From NCBI RefSeq assembly GCF_001552535.1, contig NZ_BCRJ01000076.1:1-64000 (forward strand): a stretch of DNA of 64,000 nt. The letters are read 5' to 3'. Every line of letters starts with the position of its first letter. Within the stretch, counting starts at the first letter, position 1. Of this stretch, positions 63,902-64,000 are shown piece by piece. The translations under genes and the position numbers were made by a program. Below the pieces are notes generated by a model that saw nothing but the letters and a program-made list of their open reading frames with translations, searched no databases and was not told where the DNA came from. This DNA is from Nocardioides jensenii JCM 1364 = NBRC 14755 (GTDB lineage: Bacteria > Actinomycetota > Actinomycetes > Propionibacteriales > Nocardioidaceae).

Positions 63902-64000
63902 CCGCTGGACATTCCCGGATCTCACGTTTTCCGGGTGTGTGATCCCTCACCGTTCGGCCGGATGCGCGATAGTCCCTGACGTTCGGACCCCACCCCGAGG

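Overview
The window is 64 kb of a high-GC actinobacterial chromosome, most likely Nocardioidaceae or another Propionibacteriales (Nocardioides-like). The reasons are the strong GC bias in third codon positions, frequent GTG starts, the order tRNA-Gln - glmU - prs - rplY - pth with mfd - mazG further along (an actinobacterial arrangement, here split by inserted blocks), and operators that fit actinobacterial regulators (ClgR, KstR, DtxR/IdeR). I saw no IS element, prophage or CRISPR array.

Layout. 0-6.3 kb: envelope and stress genes on the minus strand (phosphatase-like ectoenzyme, a frameshifted zinc-ribbon membrane protein, GlsB-type protein, LigC-type ligase, ankyrin protein, membrane protein) and a tRNA-Gln-like gene whose 5' half and upstream region are iterated as 67-bp tandem repeats. 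6.5-15 kb: glmU, prs, a mycothiol-dependent-type enzyme divergent from a MarR regulator, a dienelactone-hydrolase-like gene, pepN, rplY and pth. 15-27.5 kb: an exopolysaccharide locus (TIM-barrel protein, Gfo/Idh oxidoreductase, GT2, two sulfotransferases, an Alg14-Alg13-type glycosyltransferase, Wzy-like polymerase, Wzz-like protein, lipoprotein, Wzx-like flippase, APH-fold protein). This suggests a sulfated polymer; no initiating phosphoglycosyltransferase is in the window. 27.6-38.7 kb: five secreted proteins: a 1,623-residue fibrinogen-like/propeller/PKD/LamG protein, two smaller propeller paralogues, and two GH26-like proteins, one fused to a propeller. They probably bind or process the polymer.

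38.9-46.2 kb: a CysQ-like phosphatase, a HAD hydrolase, a 49-codon secreted peptide gene facing an XRE-TPR regulator, a VOC protein, and a two-component system whose kinase is fused to a multi-spanning membrane domain. 46.4-51.5 kb: a DUF35/thiolase-fold pair behind a perfect KstR-type operator, an iron-storage pair (bfd-bfr) behind a DtxR-type box, an EamA transporter divergent from a LysR regulator, and terD. 51.6-64 kb: lon behind a ClgR-type operator, ltrA-like, mfd, a SurA-N lipoprotein, mazG, a tandem pair of small tubby/LURP-like proteins, and a methionine-type ABC importer (metQ-metN-metI).

The best candidate for an undescribed system is the secreted peptide plus XRE-TPR regulator at 40.5-42.4 kb. 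A similar sequence motif lies upstream of both genes. The oddest DNA is the repeat array that copies the front half of the tRNA gene.
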